The position numbers were made by a program, and so were the translations under genes. Shown here piece after piece: positions 1 through 13,499 of a stretch of 64,000 nucleotides of DNA. A model generated the notes under the pieces. It was not told the DNA's origin, did not search any database, and worked only from the letters and a program-made list of their open reading frames with translations. How positions within the stretch are numbered: the first letter of the stretch is position 1; each line of letters opens with the position of its first letter. This DNA comes from Chrysomallon squamiferum (Eukaryota > Mollusca > Gastropoda > Neomphalida > Peltospiridae), in assembly GCA_012295275.1 (NCBI GenBank), contig CM022672.1:9111404-9175403 (forward strand). The letters run 5' to 3'.

Positions 1-316
1 GGCATATAAATTCGAAAATAGTTTATTGAATACACCTCGTTTAATGTTTTGTATTCATGTTTATTTTTTAATAGATATTCTTGTTAGCTGCCATCTGTTT
101 CTGACATATACATGTCCGGCTGTTGTGTAGATAGGTAAGAAAATATATTAATATAATGAAGGTAAATTTGCAAAACGTGCTTTCCATCATATATTCTCAA
201 TGTGTTTTATTGTCATTCTTTAAAAATGTACCATATGTTTTTTTAATTAGGAATTAAGTGTGTGTAGATGTATGTATGTATGTCAGTGTGTTTGTATATA
301 TGTGTGTGGATGCATG

Positions 317-318
<2 letters not shown>

Positions 319-375
<57 letters not shown>

Positions 376-396
376 TTATCTATCTATCTATCTATA
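319..396. repeat. (TG)n then (CTAT)n microsatellite
   Basis: About 55 bp of TG followed by TATC/CTAT tetranucleotides. It produces a Cys-Val repeat frame of no significance. Confidence 0.95.
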
Positions 397-959
397 TAAT
401 AGGCAAAACCAAATACACAAATTATAATTTCAATTTTAATAACAGAAAAGTTTAGTTTTAATTGATTTATTTATTATTATTATTTTAATTGTTATTTTTC
501 TAAAATGTTATAAATGGTCATTGTCATTTTATAAGCATCTTCGTATTTTCTAATTTGTTTTTAATGTCGTTACTACTGGCTATGTTCTTTTTTGTTTTCG
601 TTGATTTCATCTTTCTTTCTTAGTTTTTGTTTAATATGTACTTTCTTTCATAATATTATTCCTTCATTTATTTGATTTAGTACCCAGATAAATTTAAAAA
701 AAAACAAAAAAAAAAAACAACAACAAAAACCTTTTATTTACAGTTAAATATAAACAAACACAAAAAAAACTTAGCGCATCAATTATCAAATTTAGCTCAA
801 GAAACACATCGAACAAAAACACGTCAAGAAAAAGGAAAAAAAAAAAAAAATTCACAACTTAAATTGCTATCATATTCCTAATCCAATATTTTAACGACAC
901 TTCAAATATCTGCCTGCATAAATGATTGTGCTAGTCCAAATACGAAACACAAAACTGGC

Positions 960-1160
960 AAAATTATCCTCTGTTTTTCAGGAGCGAGGTGGCACCGGTA
1001 TTCCACTATAGCGGTAGTTTTAGATTATTTACTGATATCAGTCTGTTTGACCTCGGGGTCACCGGCTTCTTTCTGGCCAGGTAGAGGTGTTTTCGCTTGT
1101 TGGGTCTCGATTGTGCCCTGCATGTTGTCAACAGGTGCAAATATTGGAACACCTATCAGA
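960..1160. other. Short repeat-free island
   Basis: Contains an E-box CAGGTG at 1132-1137 followed by CAAATATTGG. No gene. The preceding 400-960 is AT-rich filler with A-runs. Confidence 0.33.
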
Positions 1161-1310
1161 TTACATTTAACTAATTCAGTGGGCGGGCGATGTATTGATG
1201 GAGCTAGGAAAACTTAATTTGGTGTCCATTTGTTCCTTCTTTTGTGAGGTGTTTTGATCGCGGGTCAATATTTTGTAAATATTAGAATGTAAATATGAAC
1301 TGTTTTTTGT

Positions 1311-1372
1311 TATTGCTGTTGTTATTGTTGTTGTTGTTGTTGCTATTATTATTATTATTATTATTATTATTA
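1311..1372. repeat. (TTG)n-(TTA)n microsatellite
   Basis: Compound trinucleotide tract changing from TTG to ATT units. Confidence 0.9.
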
Positions 1373-1544
1373 AATTTCTAAGAACTGATGTAGTTTTAAG
1401 CCATGCGTCATGATAACAGAGCTTATACATCTTCTAATAATTATCTTCTACAATTGCAACTATGATCATTCTCTGTAGATTGGTTTTTTAATGATTTTTC
1501 TGTATATCACACAAAGACCATACGAATTAAGACTCTGAATTTCT

Positions 1545-1700
1545 GTGGATCATGAAAACCGTGATCTTTTATCAGTCACTAAAGATCACGATTTTCTAAA
1601 GGTCACTGTGATCATAAGTCATGGTGATTATGATAACACAGTCTTTTATAATCACGACGATCACAGATCGACAGAAGATCACAATCACAGTCATATATGA
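1545..1700. repeat. Cluster of GATCA/TGATC words
   Basis: At least six GATCA or TGATC words, most as GATCAC or GTGATC, occur within about 150 bp in both orientations, with further GTGATTA/AATCAC variants. No fixed period is visible. Confidence 0.6.
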
Positions 1701-1759
1701 GTAACAAGCAACTGTGATGTACTTACTGACATCATTCACTAAATGTCACACGAGTTTTA

Positions 1760-2090
1760 CCAAATATTTCTCCTTGCAGTGTTACGATGTCTACCAAAGA
1801 AATCGGAGATAATCAAACACGGATTGGCAGGTACACACCACACTGACATCAACCCTGAACGTGTCTCACTCTTCAGTTTTCCCTCATCTTCGTAATTCCG
1901 GGTGGCCGGGTAGACGAGGACCCTGCCCCGTCATCGTGGAGTGTTACCGCGGTGTTTTTCTTGCCACTGGGGAGGGACACATGACGCGACGTTTGTACAG
2001 CGTTGACAAGTTTTCTTCTGAAAGCGTTCTGCATGAAACTAAACCCCAGCGACGATTAACTAATCAGCTAATATCCTCATGAATTTTCAG
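1760..2090. other. Short repeat-free, CpG-bearing island
   Basis: Unique sequence with a GC-richer stretch at 1898-1990. The 73-codon plus-strand frame at 1861 starts with GTG and is not credible. Confidence 0.33.
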
Positions 2091-3643
2091 TAGTTTTAAC
2101 GAGTGTGATGTCTATAGAATGAAGGAGATTAAGTGAAATTCAGTAACTTAAATAGGCGATATGGAGTGGATGTCACGTTCTTGTTTGTGTTTAAGAAAGT
2201 AACTCAAAATAACAAAAGGCTTTTCTGAGTTCATGTGAGTTCAAGTGAATAGGGTTTTTTTTCACGGTTACATGACGTATATTAAACATGCAGTATATCC
2301 ATAGATTTGAAAATAAACTAAGAACAAATTGAAAATTTATGTTTTGAATAGATAAGTTAATCTGTTTGTGGATCAAGGCTTCAGGTCAGGGTAGAAGCTT
2401 GGGAAATTTCTAAATAAATCAGATTTTAATTCCTCGGAACAGTTTCTTTTCTCTGAAGATTTATATTGTATAATAACATTTATGCGAAATATACAGCTAG
2501 CTGGCAAATTACATATCAAATTTACTACTGACCAGATTTTTAAATTATGATCTTTCATTTAAGGACCAATATATCATATGAAAAACATAAAATATAATAA
2601 ATGTTCTGTCGTATGAATAATTAAGTAGCTGATCATAATGAAAAACATTTTACATTAGACTGATAAAGAATCCAAATAATTCTGCTCGATATTTTTAATA
2701 CATAATTAATAACAGTTAATGTCTTTGTAAAAGACAGCCAAGTGTTAAAGGTATGTTCTTGATTTGTTAAGAAATATTTTTTAAATGTCAATGAGAACTA
2801 TTTGCTAGACGAAATAAATATTAAAGATGTTATGTAGAACGATTCGTTACATAAGGTAAGTAATCCAAAGACAAACAAGAAAAACTAGTTAGAAGAATAC
2901 GTATGTGCTGTTCTGGTGAGCTTTTATAATAATTTCTGTACAGTTTAATATACGAGGTATTTACAAAACATAATACAGCAACAATTATTTAAAAGAAAAC
3001 AATGTGAAATACGAATAAATAAAAACTAAATAATAAAATAAATAAATAAAAGAAAGTGATATTTAAAAAGATATATAAAAATCTCTTTGTTAGTAGAAAT
3101 TTTAAAGGATATGCAGTGCTATCCATTAGCTAAAATAAGTTTTGAAAAGATATTTGCTCAGTTATTTGCCAGAAGTGTTTTATAAGAGATAAATACTGAG
3201 CAAGTGGCTTAACGGTATGAAATTTTATAAATGATTTGTACTAAGCTAGGTGAAATCTTAAAAGGTATAATTGTAGAGATTTTTTGAAAGCATAATTTAA
3301 ACAGGAGAGACAGCTGAAAGTCAAAAGCTAAGCGATAGTAATTTGCCGATCACGTGACGAAATTAATAATTATAAACAAATGAATAAAAAACATCCATAC
3401 TGTATAAAAAAATAATAATAATTAAAATAAATAAATAAATAAAAATTGATATTTTCATTGTTGTTATTATTATTTTGTGCAACAAAAAATAACTATGTTT
3501 ATTAGAGTGGTGCTTGATAAAAAAAAATAATAATAATAATAATAAATAATAAATAAAAAAAAACACTAAAGAGCTGAATTTTTTATTCAGCGTACACTTT
3601 TTTCTTTCTTTCGTAATAATAAAAACCCCCGAAAAACTCGACC

Positions 3644-3677
<34 letters not shown>

Positions 3678-3690
3678 ATGGTGGCTGCAA
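2090..3690. other. AT-rich DNA, no gene
   Basis: AT-rich sequence with scattered AAAT and AAT repeats (3020-3060, 3410-3450, 3520-3560), a CACGTG at 3351-3356 and a poly(A) run at 3647-3676. Confidence 0.5.
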
Positions 3691-4160
3691 GGGCATATAA
3701 CTCTATTATATTATCGTTTGTTCGTCTGCTCTTGCTGGAAAGAGAAAGTAAACGCTGTTTTACAGGATTAAATCTCTTGTTGTTAAAACCAGTACAAAAA
3801 TAGCAGCGGCGGTGCAGAGAAAGCCGTGTTGAGAAATACTCGTACGTTTAATTAAGGACTGCTTAAGGCTACAGCTTGTCTGTGTTCCGCGCATTCTTCA
3901 TCGCGTCGGGCCGCCGTGCCCGGAGTACAGTTGGCATAAATATACAGCGCAATGAATAGGTAATTTGTTTTCAATGAAATTGCTATTAAACAAGTTATTG
4001 AAATGTAATTGAAAACCAACTACCGCGTGAGTGAGGTCTTAGCATCGATTAAATAAATATTTGACATGCTCAGGGGGTTCACGTCCGCTAGAAGAGGTCC
4101 TTTCACGACCCGCTAGTTGAGGGGAAAAGTCTGATTTTCGAGTAGATTGCCAATTACTTC
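3690..4160. promoter_or_regulatory. Repeat-free island
   Basis: Normal-complexity sequence with the 8-bp palindrome TTAATTAA at 3848-3855 and CpG words near 3890-3925. Confidence 0.36.
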
Positions 4161-5043
4161 TTTGACAATCAATCAAATTAGTGGAGATGCAGTTGATTCG
4201 CGCAATTGAGAATGCAAATATTTATGTAGTCTTTTTGTAAAAAGTGTAAAAACAGAAAAAATGTTCTTCTTGTCGCCTTTATATCCTTTTTTTTTTTCTT
4301 TTTGTAAAATAACTTTTTTTTTTCTTTTTTCTTTCTTTTATGAACTATGACATAAAGCGTCAATCCGTTCAACATTATTCAGTACTCGTAACCTCTTACA
4401 TATTTTTTTTAGCAAGCCTGATAGTTTGACTGTCGACTAAGTTTGGATGTATTCTAAATGGTTTTAATATAAATTAATTCTCTCTTATTTATTTAAGATG
4501 TTTTTATTTGTATTTTATGTGAATAATACAGTCGAGAACAGATTTAGTGCCTGGACAGATGTTTGCACATTAAATATTGGTTATCACAGCGAAAGCGGAG
4601 ATATTAGTGGAAATAGATGTAACATTACCACCACAACGGGAAACAAGAACAACAATAGTAATAACAGCGTCAGTAACAGCAGTGGTATTTAGAGTAGTAA
4701 TAGCAGAATCGTTGTATCATTATAAACAGAAACAGAGTCAAAGCAGTAGTATCATTAGTAGCAGCGGCAAACTTAGTAATAGTAGTGATAACTATAACAG
4801 GAAAAGCAGGAAATAATAATGTCGCATCAGAAATTTGCTTATTTATTTATTTATTTATTTATTTATAAGAATCTTTGTGCTGACGATTTTTGTTTTCATA
4901 AAACAAAAATAATAAGCAAACAAACTCCAGCTTACTCCCCCCCAGCCAAAAGCCGAATAAGACTTTTAAAAAAGGAGAAAAACAAAATGTTGTGAAAGCA
5001 TGCGATAGCACACATGTTTCGTTCCTAGCACTACTATGTTTCC

Positions 5044-5078
<35 letters not shown>

Positions 5079-5080
5079 AT
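4160..5080. other. AT-rich DNA with degenerate triplets
   Basis: Poly(T) runs at 4290-4340, degenerate ACA/AGT/GCA triplets at 4625-4820, (ATTT)n at 4840-4865 and poly(A) at 5048-5076. Overlapping Asn/Ser/Thr-rich frames here are products of the triplets, not genes. Confidence 0.5.
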
Positions 5081-5345
5081 AATTTTCCATCAACTACTCC
5101 ATGTAAAAGCTCAGCTTTGAGATCTATCTCGATACGCCACTTTGATGTGGTTTAACACAGTGCGATATTGTCAACGAGTATTTAAATAAAGGCCAGGAAG
5201 AAGCAGGGGAAAATAGGATGCTTACCAAGTAAATCACTGGCGGTTTACGATAATTGCGATAGTCTAAGCGCAAATTACTCGGTGAATGCAAAAAGTACTG
5301 TTATCGTTGAGATCTACAACGCTCCTATTTGTCAGCCAATTTAGT
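5080..5345. other. Short repeat-free island
   Basis: Unique sequence with GAGATCTATCTCGATACG near 5130 and no coding signal. Confidence 0.33.
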
Positions 5346-5621
5346 GCCATTAGCAAAAAGCTTTAAACTAAAAAATATTTTAACAAGATAAATGCATCTT
5401 TTCTCAGCTTAAAGTATTTTGGTAGATGGGGTGTCAGCAACAAATTATGCATTATTTATGTCTCTCATTTTTCTTTCTTGTTTTTTTTTTTTTTTTTTTT
5501 CTCTCTTCTTTTTGTGAAAAAAGGAGATTTCGGCTAGAGTGTTATTAGAAAAAGAGAAACCCTTAGAAGTTAAGTTTTTACTAAAGGCATTTTATGAATA
5601 TTTTTAATGCATACACTGACG

Positions 5622-5658
<37 letters not shown>

Positions 5659-5995
5659 TAATAATATGCTGCGCGCGCGCACGTACATACACACTCACAC
5701 ACACACAAGTAAAGCTACTCGGAAAGATAAAAAATATTTTGGGTTGTATTTGTATTGGCTTTTAAATTTACTATTTAAGATACAGTTTACATAGAAAGAA
5801 AAACGAAAACCTGAATAAAAGTGGACGAGTGAAGCACATTGAAAAACACACAAAGAAACACAAACAGATGAAATTTCAGTTAACTCAACTTAAATCTGCC
5901 TTACATGCTTCGTTTAAAATTACAAGTTTTCAATAATATTATTGCTGAACTTATTTTGAAAAGTGTTTTAAAGTAAACAACACATATTATAAACA

Positions 5996-6410
5996 ATGTG
6001 TGTGTGTATGTATGTATGTATGTATGTATGTATGTATGTATGTATGTATGTATGTATGTATGTATGCATCTACGTATGTACGTATATATGCATGTATCTA
6101 CGTATGTATGTATCTACGTATGTACGTATATATGCATGTATGTACGTATGTACGCATATATGTATGTATCTACATATGTACGTATGGATGTATGTATGTA
6201 TGTATCTACGTATATATGCATGTATGTACGTATGTATGTATGTATGTATGTATGTATGCATGTATGTATGTATGTATGTATGTGGATGTATGTATGTATG
6301 TAGGTATGTATGTATGTATACATGCATGCATGTATGAAAGTAAGGATGCATGTATGAAAGTAAGGATGCATGCATGTATGTATGTATGTATGTATGTAAG
6401 AAACTCAGTA
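5996..6410. repeat. (TATG)n tetranucleotide tract, about 400 bp
   Basis: Starts as pure TATG and degenerates into GTAC, CTAC and GCAT variants. It ends with a 20-bp unit duplicated at 6328-6347 and 6348-6367. The period is not a multiple of three, so stop-free Met-Tyr-Val-Cys and Tyr-Ile-His-Thr frames occur in several frames. These are not genes. Confidence 0.95.
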
Positions 6411-6879
6411 AGTAAATAAATATATATATATATGGAGATTAGAATTCTGGATATTTGTACACACTACTTAGACGAGCATTTCTCTTGTCACTTACACTGA
6501 ATGTACATAGCCTGAAGACATGAAAATTATAATTGAAGATATAAAATTTGGTGCACCAGTTAATCTTTCTTTTCGTGTAAATGATTCAAAACCATTAGCA
6601 GATTATCATCGTTTCATGAATAAAAAATATTTCTTTCATTGTTCAGGATAAATGATGTAGTCAGTAAATTTCTTTCTTAATTCTTTCCCTAGGATTAAAT
6701 CTTGAATTGGTAGAATAAAACATTCCTCGTAACCATCTTCTTTGCATTGAAATCTTCGCACTGCAGCAGCTATTTCCACGATTCAGATCCTCGAAACCTT
6801 TCAGCCTCGGATTTTGACACACAACAAAGCTTCATTGGTTATAAAAATACATCCATCAAGTCAGAGAAATGCGCCTAAT

Positions 6880-7340
6880 CTATTTGTAAATAGGTAAAAT
6901 GAATGCTATTTTCTGTTATTGTTGCCGTTTGTGACACAAAAGCGAAGGACATGATCCCAACACGTACAAGTTTTAAGAAACTCTCCGAGTGAACACGAGT
7001 CAGGCGACTGTCGACATTAGAGGACATTGGCCGTGTATTGTGGAAACTAATTGAAAATAAATCCTATGTACACAACACGGAAGCAAACTTTTGAAACGCG
7101 CGCTTGCAAACATGAGCGTAATGGTCGAAACCGTCTTTCAAGTCTTGCTTTAGTAAGTAGCGGCTAAGTGGGGATATTGCTCCCAGTGTTTAACAGAATT
7201 AATGCGATTACTGCCGTGCTTTGCCCTGAATACTGATCAGGTGAGAGCTGTAGACTGGACTGGGATACACGTGTATTATTAATTCACTGACTGCAACACC
7301 TGTTCGTATTATTAACACCGCCGTTGACTTTATTTTGTAG
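6880..7340. promoter_or_regulatory. Repeat-free island, putative regulatory element
   Basis: Normal-complexity sequence with CACGTG at 7268-7273 immediately followed by TATTATTAATTCA. A CpG-bearing GCGCGC run lies near 7098-7104. No coding signal. Confidence 0.38.
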
Positions 7341-7884
7341 TGCAAATTTGAATGGCTTCTTTCACAAATCTATTTTCCTTCTCGTCCGACGAATTTAACT
7401 CTGTCCATAATTATCTAGATGACCCTTTTTACTGACCAAATCAGTTTATGTTTATTTCTATATATATTTTTGTAATTATGTATGTATGTGTGTATGTATA
7501 TGTTTGTTTATACGTGTGTATATGTTTGTTTATACGTACGTACGTATGCATGTATGTATGTATAAATGTTCATATGTTCGTTTGTACGTGAATATGCATC
7601 TATATTTCCATCAATTTTCAGTTTTAACCTTTTAATATTTTCCAGTGTGTAAGAAACATAAGTTATTTTCTTCTGATCTAACGGAATTATAATTTTGATT
7701 TATTAAATCTGTTTTGAATGTTGATTGTGTTTCATATCAAATATTAGCATTCTTAATTTTATTATAATGATTAAAGTTTGTAAACAGTACTGGGGTATTT
7801 ATACTAAATTTAAAGTCAGATACTCAGACTGAGAAACATACATACGTACATTCAGATACATACAAACAGTCAGACGATACAAAC

Positions 7885-8140
7885 TAACTAACAACAACAA
7901 CAACAACAACAATAATAATAACAATAATAATGACAATAACAACAACAACAATAATGACAATAATAACAACAAATAATAAGAATAATAATACTACTACTAC
8001 TACTACTACTACTACTAATAATAATAATAATAATAACAATAACAATAACAATAATAATGACAATAACAAGAACAACAACAATGAAGATAATAGTAAAACC
8101 AATAACAACGACGACGACGACAACAACAATAATAATGAAA
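7885..8140. repeat. Compound (AAC)n(AAT)n(ACT)n tract
   Basis: Triplets change from ACA to AAT, to about ten ACT units at 7990-8015, then back to AAT, ACA and GAC. A preceding 7480-7570 stretch has TATG words, including a TATGTTTGTTTATACG duplication. Confidence 0.93.
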
Positions 8141-8199
8141 AAATATCAGTAACAGCTATATACCACTATTTTTATTCTAATGTTAATTTCTTCACATGT

Positions 8200-8770
8200 T
8201 AATACATCTTAAACAAAACTCAAGCCAATGCGTTTATCTTATGCAGTTAAAAACACTCTGCACTTTGATACAAAAGACGTTCCACTGTCCACAATTCGCT
8301 GTCCGAATATTTCTTCCCCCCCATGTAACCTTTGGCCAGAGTCATGAAAGGGACATTCAAATTGATTTCTCATTCCCAGAACTTCCCAAATCCCGATAAT
8401 GAATGATCTTCACGTCCTGCGAGGCGTTGCGAGATCACTTGTAATCTTTGATAAATTAAAATGTCTTTGACAACAAATTAACTGCCTTCAGACTGAGAAA
8501 ACATTTGCTTATCGATAAGAGTCAGCTAGAATTATTGACCTGCGAGGGATAAAATTCCTCAGAGCAGGCACCGATAAAGGCAGCCAATTTGGAATTGTCG
8601 GTGCCGTCCAGAGAGATCGTTGCCATTTTCCGAAGAGAGACGAAGGAATGGAAGAGTTTCAGTTGTTCTCGCCATTGATTGTCGATTAAGCGTGGTTGAG
8701 ATCTCGCGATATGTCACGCGCGAGTGCGAGATTTCGTAAAATGGTAAATGTTGTTTCAATGAATGTTAAT
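8200..8770. promoter_or_regulatory. Repeat-free island with GATA-type palindrome and short hairpin
   Basis: Contains the 12-bp perfect palindrome CTTATCGATAAG at 8508-8519 (two overlapping GATA/DREF-like cores). An 8-bp inverted repeat, GGCACCGA at 8567-8574 and TCGGTGCC at 8598-8605, encloses a 23-base loop. The 8690-8745 end is CpG-rich. Confidence 0.42.
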
Positions 8771-8860
8771 TAAACTTGTATCTGGTGATATGCCCGAAGT
8801 CACAGGTTGATGAAACAGATCTGAGACGTTGATTTTGTTGATAATTATAGAGAGAGAAAA

Positions 8861-8865
<5 letters not shown>

Positions 8866-8947
<82 letters not shown>
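8866..8947. repeat. (GA)n microsatellite
   Basis: About 75 bp of nearly pure GA after a short A run. Confidence 0.97.
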
Positions 8948-8949
<2 letters not shown>

Positions 8950-8951
<2 letters not shown>

Positions 8952-10110
8952 AGTTAAATCTTTATTTGAACTACCAAAATATTATACAAAATAAAAATTA
9001 ATAATAATTGTAACTGTAATAGTAAAAGCTATTTCCTGTATCAAAAGCATCATCAATACGTCATAATGTCGTTATCTATTCTTATTCTTCTTCTTCTTAT
9101 TATTATTATTACTGTTATTATTTGTTGTTATTATTATTTTCTTTTTCTTATTTATTTTCTTCTTTTTTTAAAGTTTTGTTATTTAGAAAATTATCTTCTC
9201 AGATACAATGCAAATAACAAACTGTTTTATTCCGTGTACAAAGTTTTCCATCAAAACAGTCGTTTTTTTTTATTGTCAAGAACGACTAAATATTTACTGA
9301 CAAAATTTATTGAGATACATTAAAAAGAATAAAATAAAATAAATAATAAATAAATTAAAATAGCAATAAAATAATAATAAAGAGAAGTAGATACAATAAA
9401 AAATATATTAAAATACTAATGATGATTCTGACGATAATGATTATGATAATGATAATGATGATAATAATAAATAATAAATATATAACTATCGATAACTAAC
9501 TAAATAAATTATGAAATATACAAGCAAATAAATAAACTAACCAAATAATAATTAAAAATTAACAAAATTATAAATAAATTAACAAAAAATTATTAATAAA
9601 AACCAAAACATGAAAACTACTCAAACAAACAAACAAACAAACAAATAAATAAATGCCGAACATTTCTACAGTTCAGTAGTAATATTTCTAATGTTATAAG
9701 TTAGTGCATTCCGCAGACTTTAACCTCTCCATGGATAACAGAAAAAACCTCCAAAAACTCCACTAAAACTATAACCATGAATAATATATAAAACTATTGC
9801 CATTTTGTACAGAAAGCTATTACTTTTTCTTCGTAATTTTCATATTTTTATTCTTATCTAAATACAAGTTTTAGAAGAAAAAAATAATGTACGAAACAGC
9901 TATAATAAAAATTAATGCATTAAAAGCATCTAAATATGCAATAATTTTTTATTTAAGTTATAATAAATAAAAAAATAATAATAAAAAAAAAATAGAAAAT
10001 AAAAATACATTTAAAAAAAAGACATCGACATACTGCAGCATCAAACAACAAGGAACGCCCGAGGATAGGAAATCACACATTTCTCTCTAATTATTGAATA
10101 ACTACAAATA
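8950..10110. other. AT-rich filler, no gene
   Basis: Dense AAT/AAAT/AAAC words, (CAAA)n at 9620-9645 and several A-runs. No recognisable gene or RNA. Confidence 0.5.
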
Positions 10111-10470
10111 AACAAGATCCTATCACTGAGACAGTAAACCGTCTTTAAAACTCCCCTCCAGGGACTGGAGTCCTTAATGTCTTCGACACGTGAGTAAACT
10201 GTTAAAGAACGTCACGCTGGGATTCTCTTTGAACGTCAACCTTTGTGGCTGTCCGGCGAGCTGGCTTTAACGGAATTGTTTAGAGACGTTTGATTGAATC
10301 TCACTTGAACTCATTAGCGAGATCTGATAGAGAAATCACGTGTTATTCGGCAACTTAACCCTGCCTGAGACAGGTGTTTGTGCATCAGCGAAACAAACCG
10401 GTGATAAATATTTTCCCTTCTCGCTTCTGTTTGACTGGCACAGCGTGTATGAAAGATTGATCTGTACACA
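10110..10470. promoter_or_regulatory. Repeat-free island with two CACGTG sites
   Basis: CACGTG at 10187-10192 and 10337-10342. A short inverted repeat CTCCA-gggac-TGGAG lies near 10156-10170. AT-rich tracts flank it on both sides. Confidence 0.4.
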
Positions 10471-10471
10471 C

Positions 10472-10522
10472 CTTTTTTTTTTTTCTTCTGTTCTTGTTTT
10501 TCTTGAATATACTTCTTCTTCT

Positions 10523-10558
<36 letters not shown>

Positions 10559-11380
10559 CTGTTTTAGATTCTTTTACATTGTTATTTTTTTTTCTTCTAG
10601 TTCTTGTTCTTTCTTGTCGTTGTTGTTGTTCGTTCTTTTATATTTTTATTGCTTTTTCATTTTCTTTTGTTTATTTATTTAATTCTAAATAAAAGAATGA
10701 AAAAATATTAGTGTTTTTATTTATTTATTTATTTGTAAATTAATTTGTTTGTTTGTTTCTGTAGTTAATTGTTTAAAACTTTGTATGTGACATTAAATAA
10801 TTTGTTATTTGTAATGCCATGTACATATTAATATAGTTATTTTGCAAAATATTAAAAAAAAAAAAAAAAAGTATAAATATTTCAAGTGCCAAAAATATAA
10901 TTTAACTGATAGTACCAATTTAACATGACGAATCCAGTCCGGTTCATTATCAGAAAGCCTTGCTTTCCTACACATATTTAGAAATTTGAGTTTATAAATT
11001 TATAACAACTTTCATCATGGACTTTTATTTGTATATTTAAATATATTTGCATATTTCATCTCTCTTATAATTTATATTTTGGGAATCCGGTTTCACTGAG
11101 CATTGAATAGTGTAGTTAACCTGTATTTAAAATAAAATATTCTCCATAAATAATCTTTTTTGATGAAATTAGAAAAATCTGTGTATATTAATTTTGTATT
11201 TTGAAAATTTATGTTAAGGAATATAGCTATATCGTCTAAAATATTACAATTAATAACTCAAAAAAAAAAAAAAAAAAAAAATGCAAAATAGTTGAAAAAA
11301 GAAAACTAATGAAGAATGAAAGAACGAATAAGTGACGAAAGAATGAAATAATGAAAGAACGAATGAAGACATAGAAAATT
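10472..11380. other. T-runs and AT-rich DNA
   Basis: Poly(T)/TTC tract at 10472-10560, TTTA repeats near 10718-10735, A-runs at 10854-10871 and 11260-11282. Nothing else recognised. Confidence 0.5.
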
Positions 11381-11780
11381 CAGGTGCTGAATGGAAGGAA
11401 GCGTGTGGGGTCGAAAAGACAAAGATGGTGGGTGTGGAGGTGGGGAAACCCACTGAGTCTCTGTTAAGAGTGCATGACAGTTGAGTCAATGTTCTGTGAC
11501 TGGCTTTGTTGTGAAAAGAAACTTAGTAATCTGCAACCAGCCCTGTTTGTTTTGCAAGTCAACCAGGAGGTCAAAAGTTAATGTCTCCAACACACTTTCA
11601 CAATAGCTGCTGAAACGAGCAGCATTATAATCTTAATCAGAGCCCAGACAGTTATTTAGATAGATTATAATACAATATGTCGCCTGGTTCGTGTGTAGGG
11701 ATGAACTTTTATCAAGATGAATTTCTTTTCAGTGTGTTTAGTTAGCGATTAGGTGTACAGGGATTTCAGAAGGAACAATG
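11380..11780. promoter_or_regulatory. Repeat-free island with AP-1-type site
   Basis: Unique sequence with TGAGTCA at 11482-11488. The short minus-strand frame ending at 11250 runs into a poly(A) tract and is not a credible gene. Confidence 0.33.
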
Positions 11781-12147
11781 TTTTTTTTTTTTTTTATCAT
11801 TGAAACTGGTTATCAAATATATATAAAAAATGTTGTTTTTTTATTGTATTTTTCTTGAAAAAAGATTATGTTATTCTTTTTTCTTCTTCTAGTATTATTA
11901 TTGGAATTGTTATTGTTATTGTTGCTATTATTATTAGTATTGTTAATTTAAAAAATTATGAAGTTATTAATTCCGAAAGAAGAATTTAAAAGGAAAGGGA
12001 AAGAAATAAAATAATTTTGAAAGTAACAGTTTGGGTATTTCAGGATTATACATTTGTAATAACAAAACACTTCGGTGAACCATTGTCAATTACAAATTTA
12101 ATAACTTTCATTTCTATTTTACATATGTTTGTAACAAAGAACAAACC

Positions 12148-12211
12148 CACACACACACCTACACACACGCACACACACAATACACACACAAACACAAATA
12201 AGAAAAACACA

Positions 12212-12252
<41 letters not shown>
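12148..12252. repeat. (CA)n microsatellite, interrupted
   Basis: CA units with interruptions, followed by an uninterrupted block at 12213-12252. Confidence 0.95.
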
Positions 12253-12256
<4 letters not shown>

Positions 12257-12289
12257 ACAATAACGAAATAATACAGTTAACATACCGAC

Positions 12290-12780
12290 TTTCTGATACC
12301 AAGCTGATGTTGAAACTAGACTAATGCCGGTGTTGTTGATGATAACGATGTTAACAACAACACTGATAACAATGACAAATACGGACAGAGATGATGCTAA
12401 CCTCCGCGATGATAAAGATAATCGTATTTCCCAGCTACAAAACCATCAGCAAGTTATATTTTCTGTTATCGTATATTTTTCCGTGTAAAAACATTTCCTT
12501 TTCAATGTCCTGCGGCTTCCCCATCCTTCACAAACCCGCACCACGAGATCCAGTAGAAATAAACGTATGAGGTCCATGCCTGGGAGCAGTGGGCAGCTCC
12601 TTGCATTGTAGTAACTGCTCTAATAACTTAATTCCATTACACATACAAGAACAAATTCTATAACTTCACACCTGCCTTTATTATGGACGCCAGTGCTGAC
12701 ACGTTCTGTGTTTTGATTAACGCTCCAATGTTACAAAGTTAACGCTTTATTTAACGCTTTCTTGCTATCAGATTAGTTTC
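12290..12780. other. Mostly unique sequence, no gene seen
   Basis: Some AAC/GAT triplets at 12330-12420, then repeat-free sequence to 12780. I see no reading frame or motif worth naming. Confidence 0.35.
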
Positions 12781-12947
12781 TTAAATGATCCATTGTTGTC
12801 CAATGATGAGGAGTAATGGACAATACCTGATTATAGACAAATAATGGATCTTTGGTTTATTGAATTCCATGTCCAGTATGTGTTTGTGAATTAAGGCAAC
12901 AATGAAGTTGTTATTTTTATATCCTTCTAACAAGGATGTATTTTCAC

Positions 12948-13260
12948 ATACATACATACATACATACATACATACATACATACATACATACATACATACA
13001 TACACACAAACATACAAACATACATACACACATACATACATACTCACATAAACACATATGCACATAAATACATAAAAACATACACACGCATACATACATA
13101 AATACATACATACGTAAATACCTTAATACATAAAACAACACTTACATACATATACACAAACATACATAGACACATATACACATATACGCACATAAATACA
13201 TAATACAAACATAGGTGTCTCTGTTTTTTGCATACACATGCGCACGCACACAAACACTTC
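12948..13260. repeat. (CATA)n tetranucleotide tract
   Basis: Pure CATA for about 55 bp, then CATA/CACA variants to 13260, followed by AAAT and AAT units to 13330. It is the same repeat class as 5996-6410, in reverse-complement orientation. Confidence 0.93.
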
Positions 13261-13277
13261 AAAAAAAATCATTAAAA

Positions 13278-13309
<32 letters not shown>

Positions 13310-13499
13310 GTATAGTAATAATAAATAAAATAAATTTAAGAAACCAGAAGAAAGAGTAGGGGAAAAAAAAAAAAAAGTAATAATAATGTTGTCATTATCT
13401 CCAATATTTTCTTTCCCCCTTACCTCTAGCGTAATATGAAAATCACATTTCCGATATTGAGAAAATAAACATGCTGTATAAACAGAATCAATGGAGTAT

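Noticed and set aside
5996-6419. Long frames made of Met-Tyr-Val-Cys or Tyr-Ile-His-Thr repeats on both strands
   Set aside because: They are translations of a (TATG)n tract in several frames, with no start context or domain.
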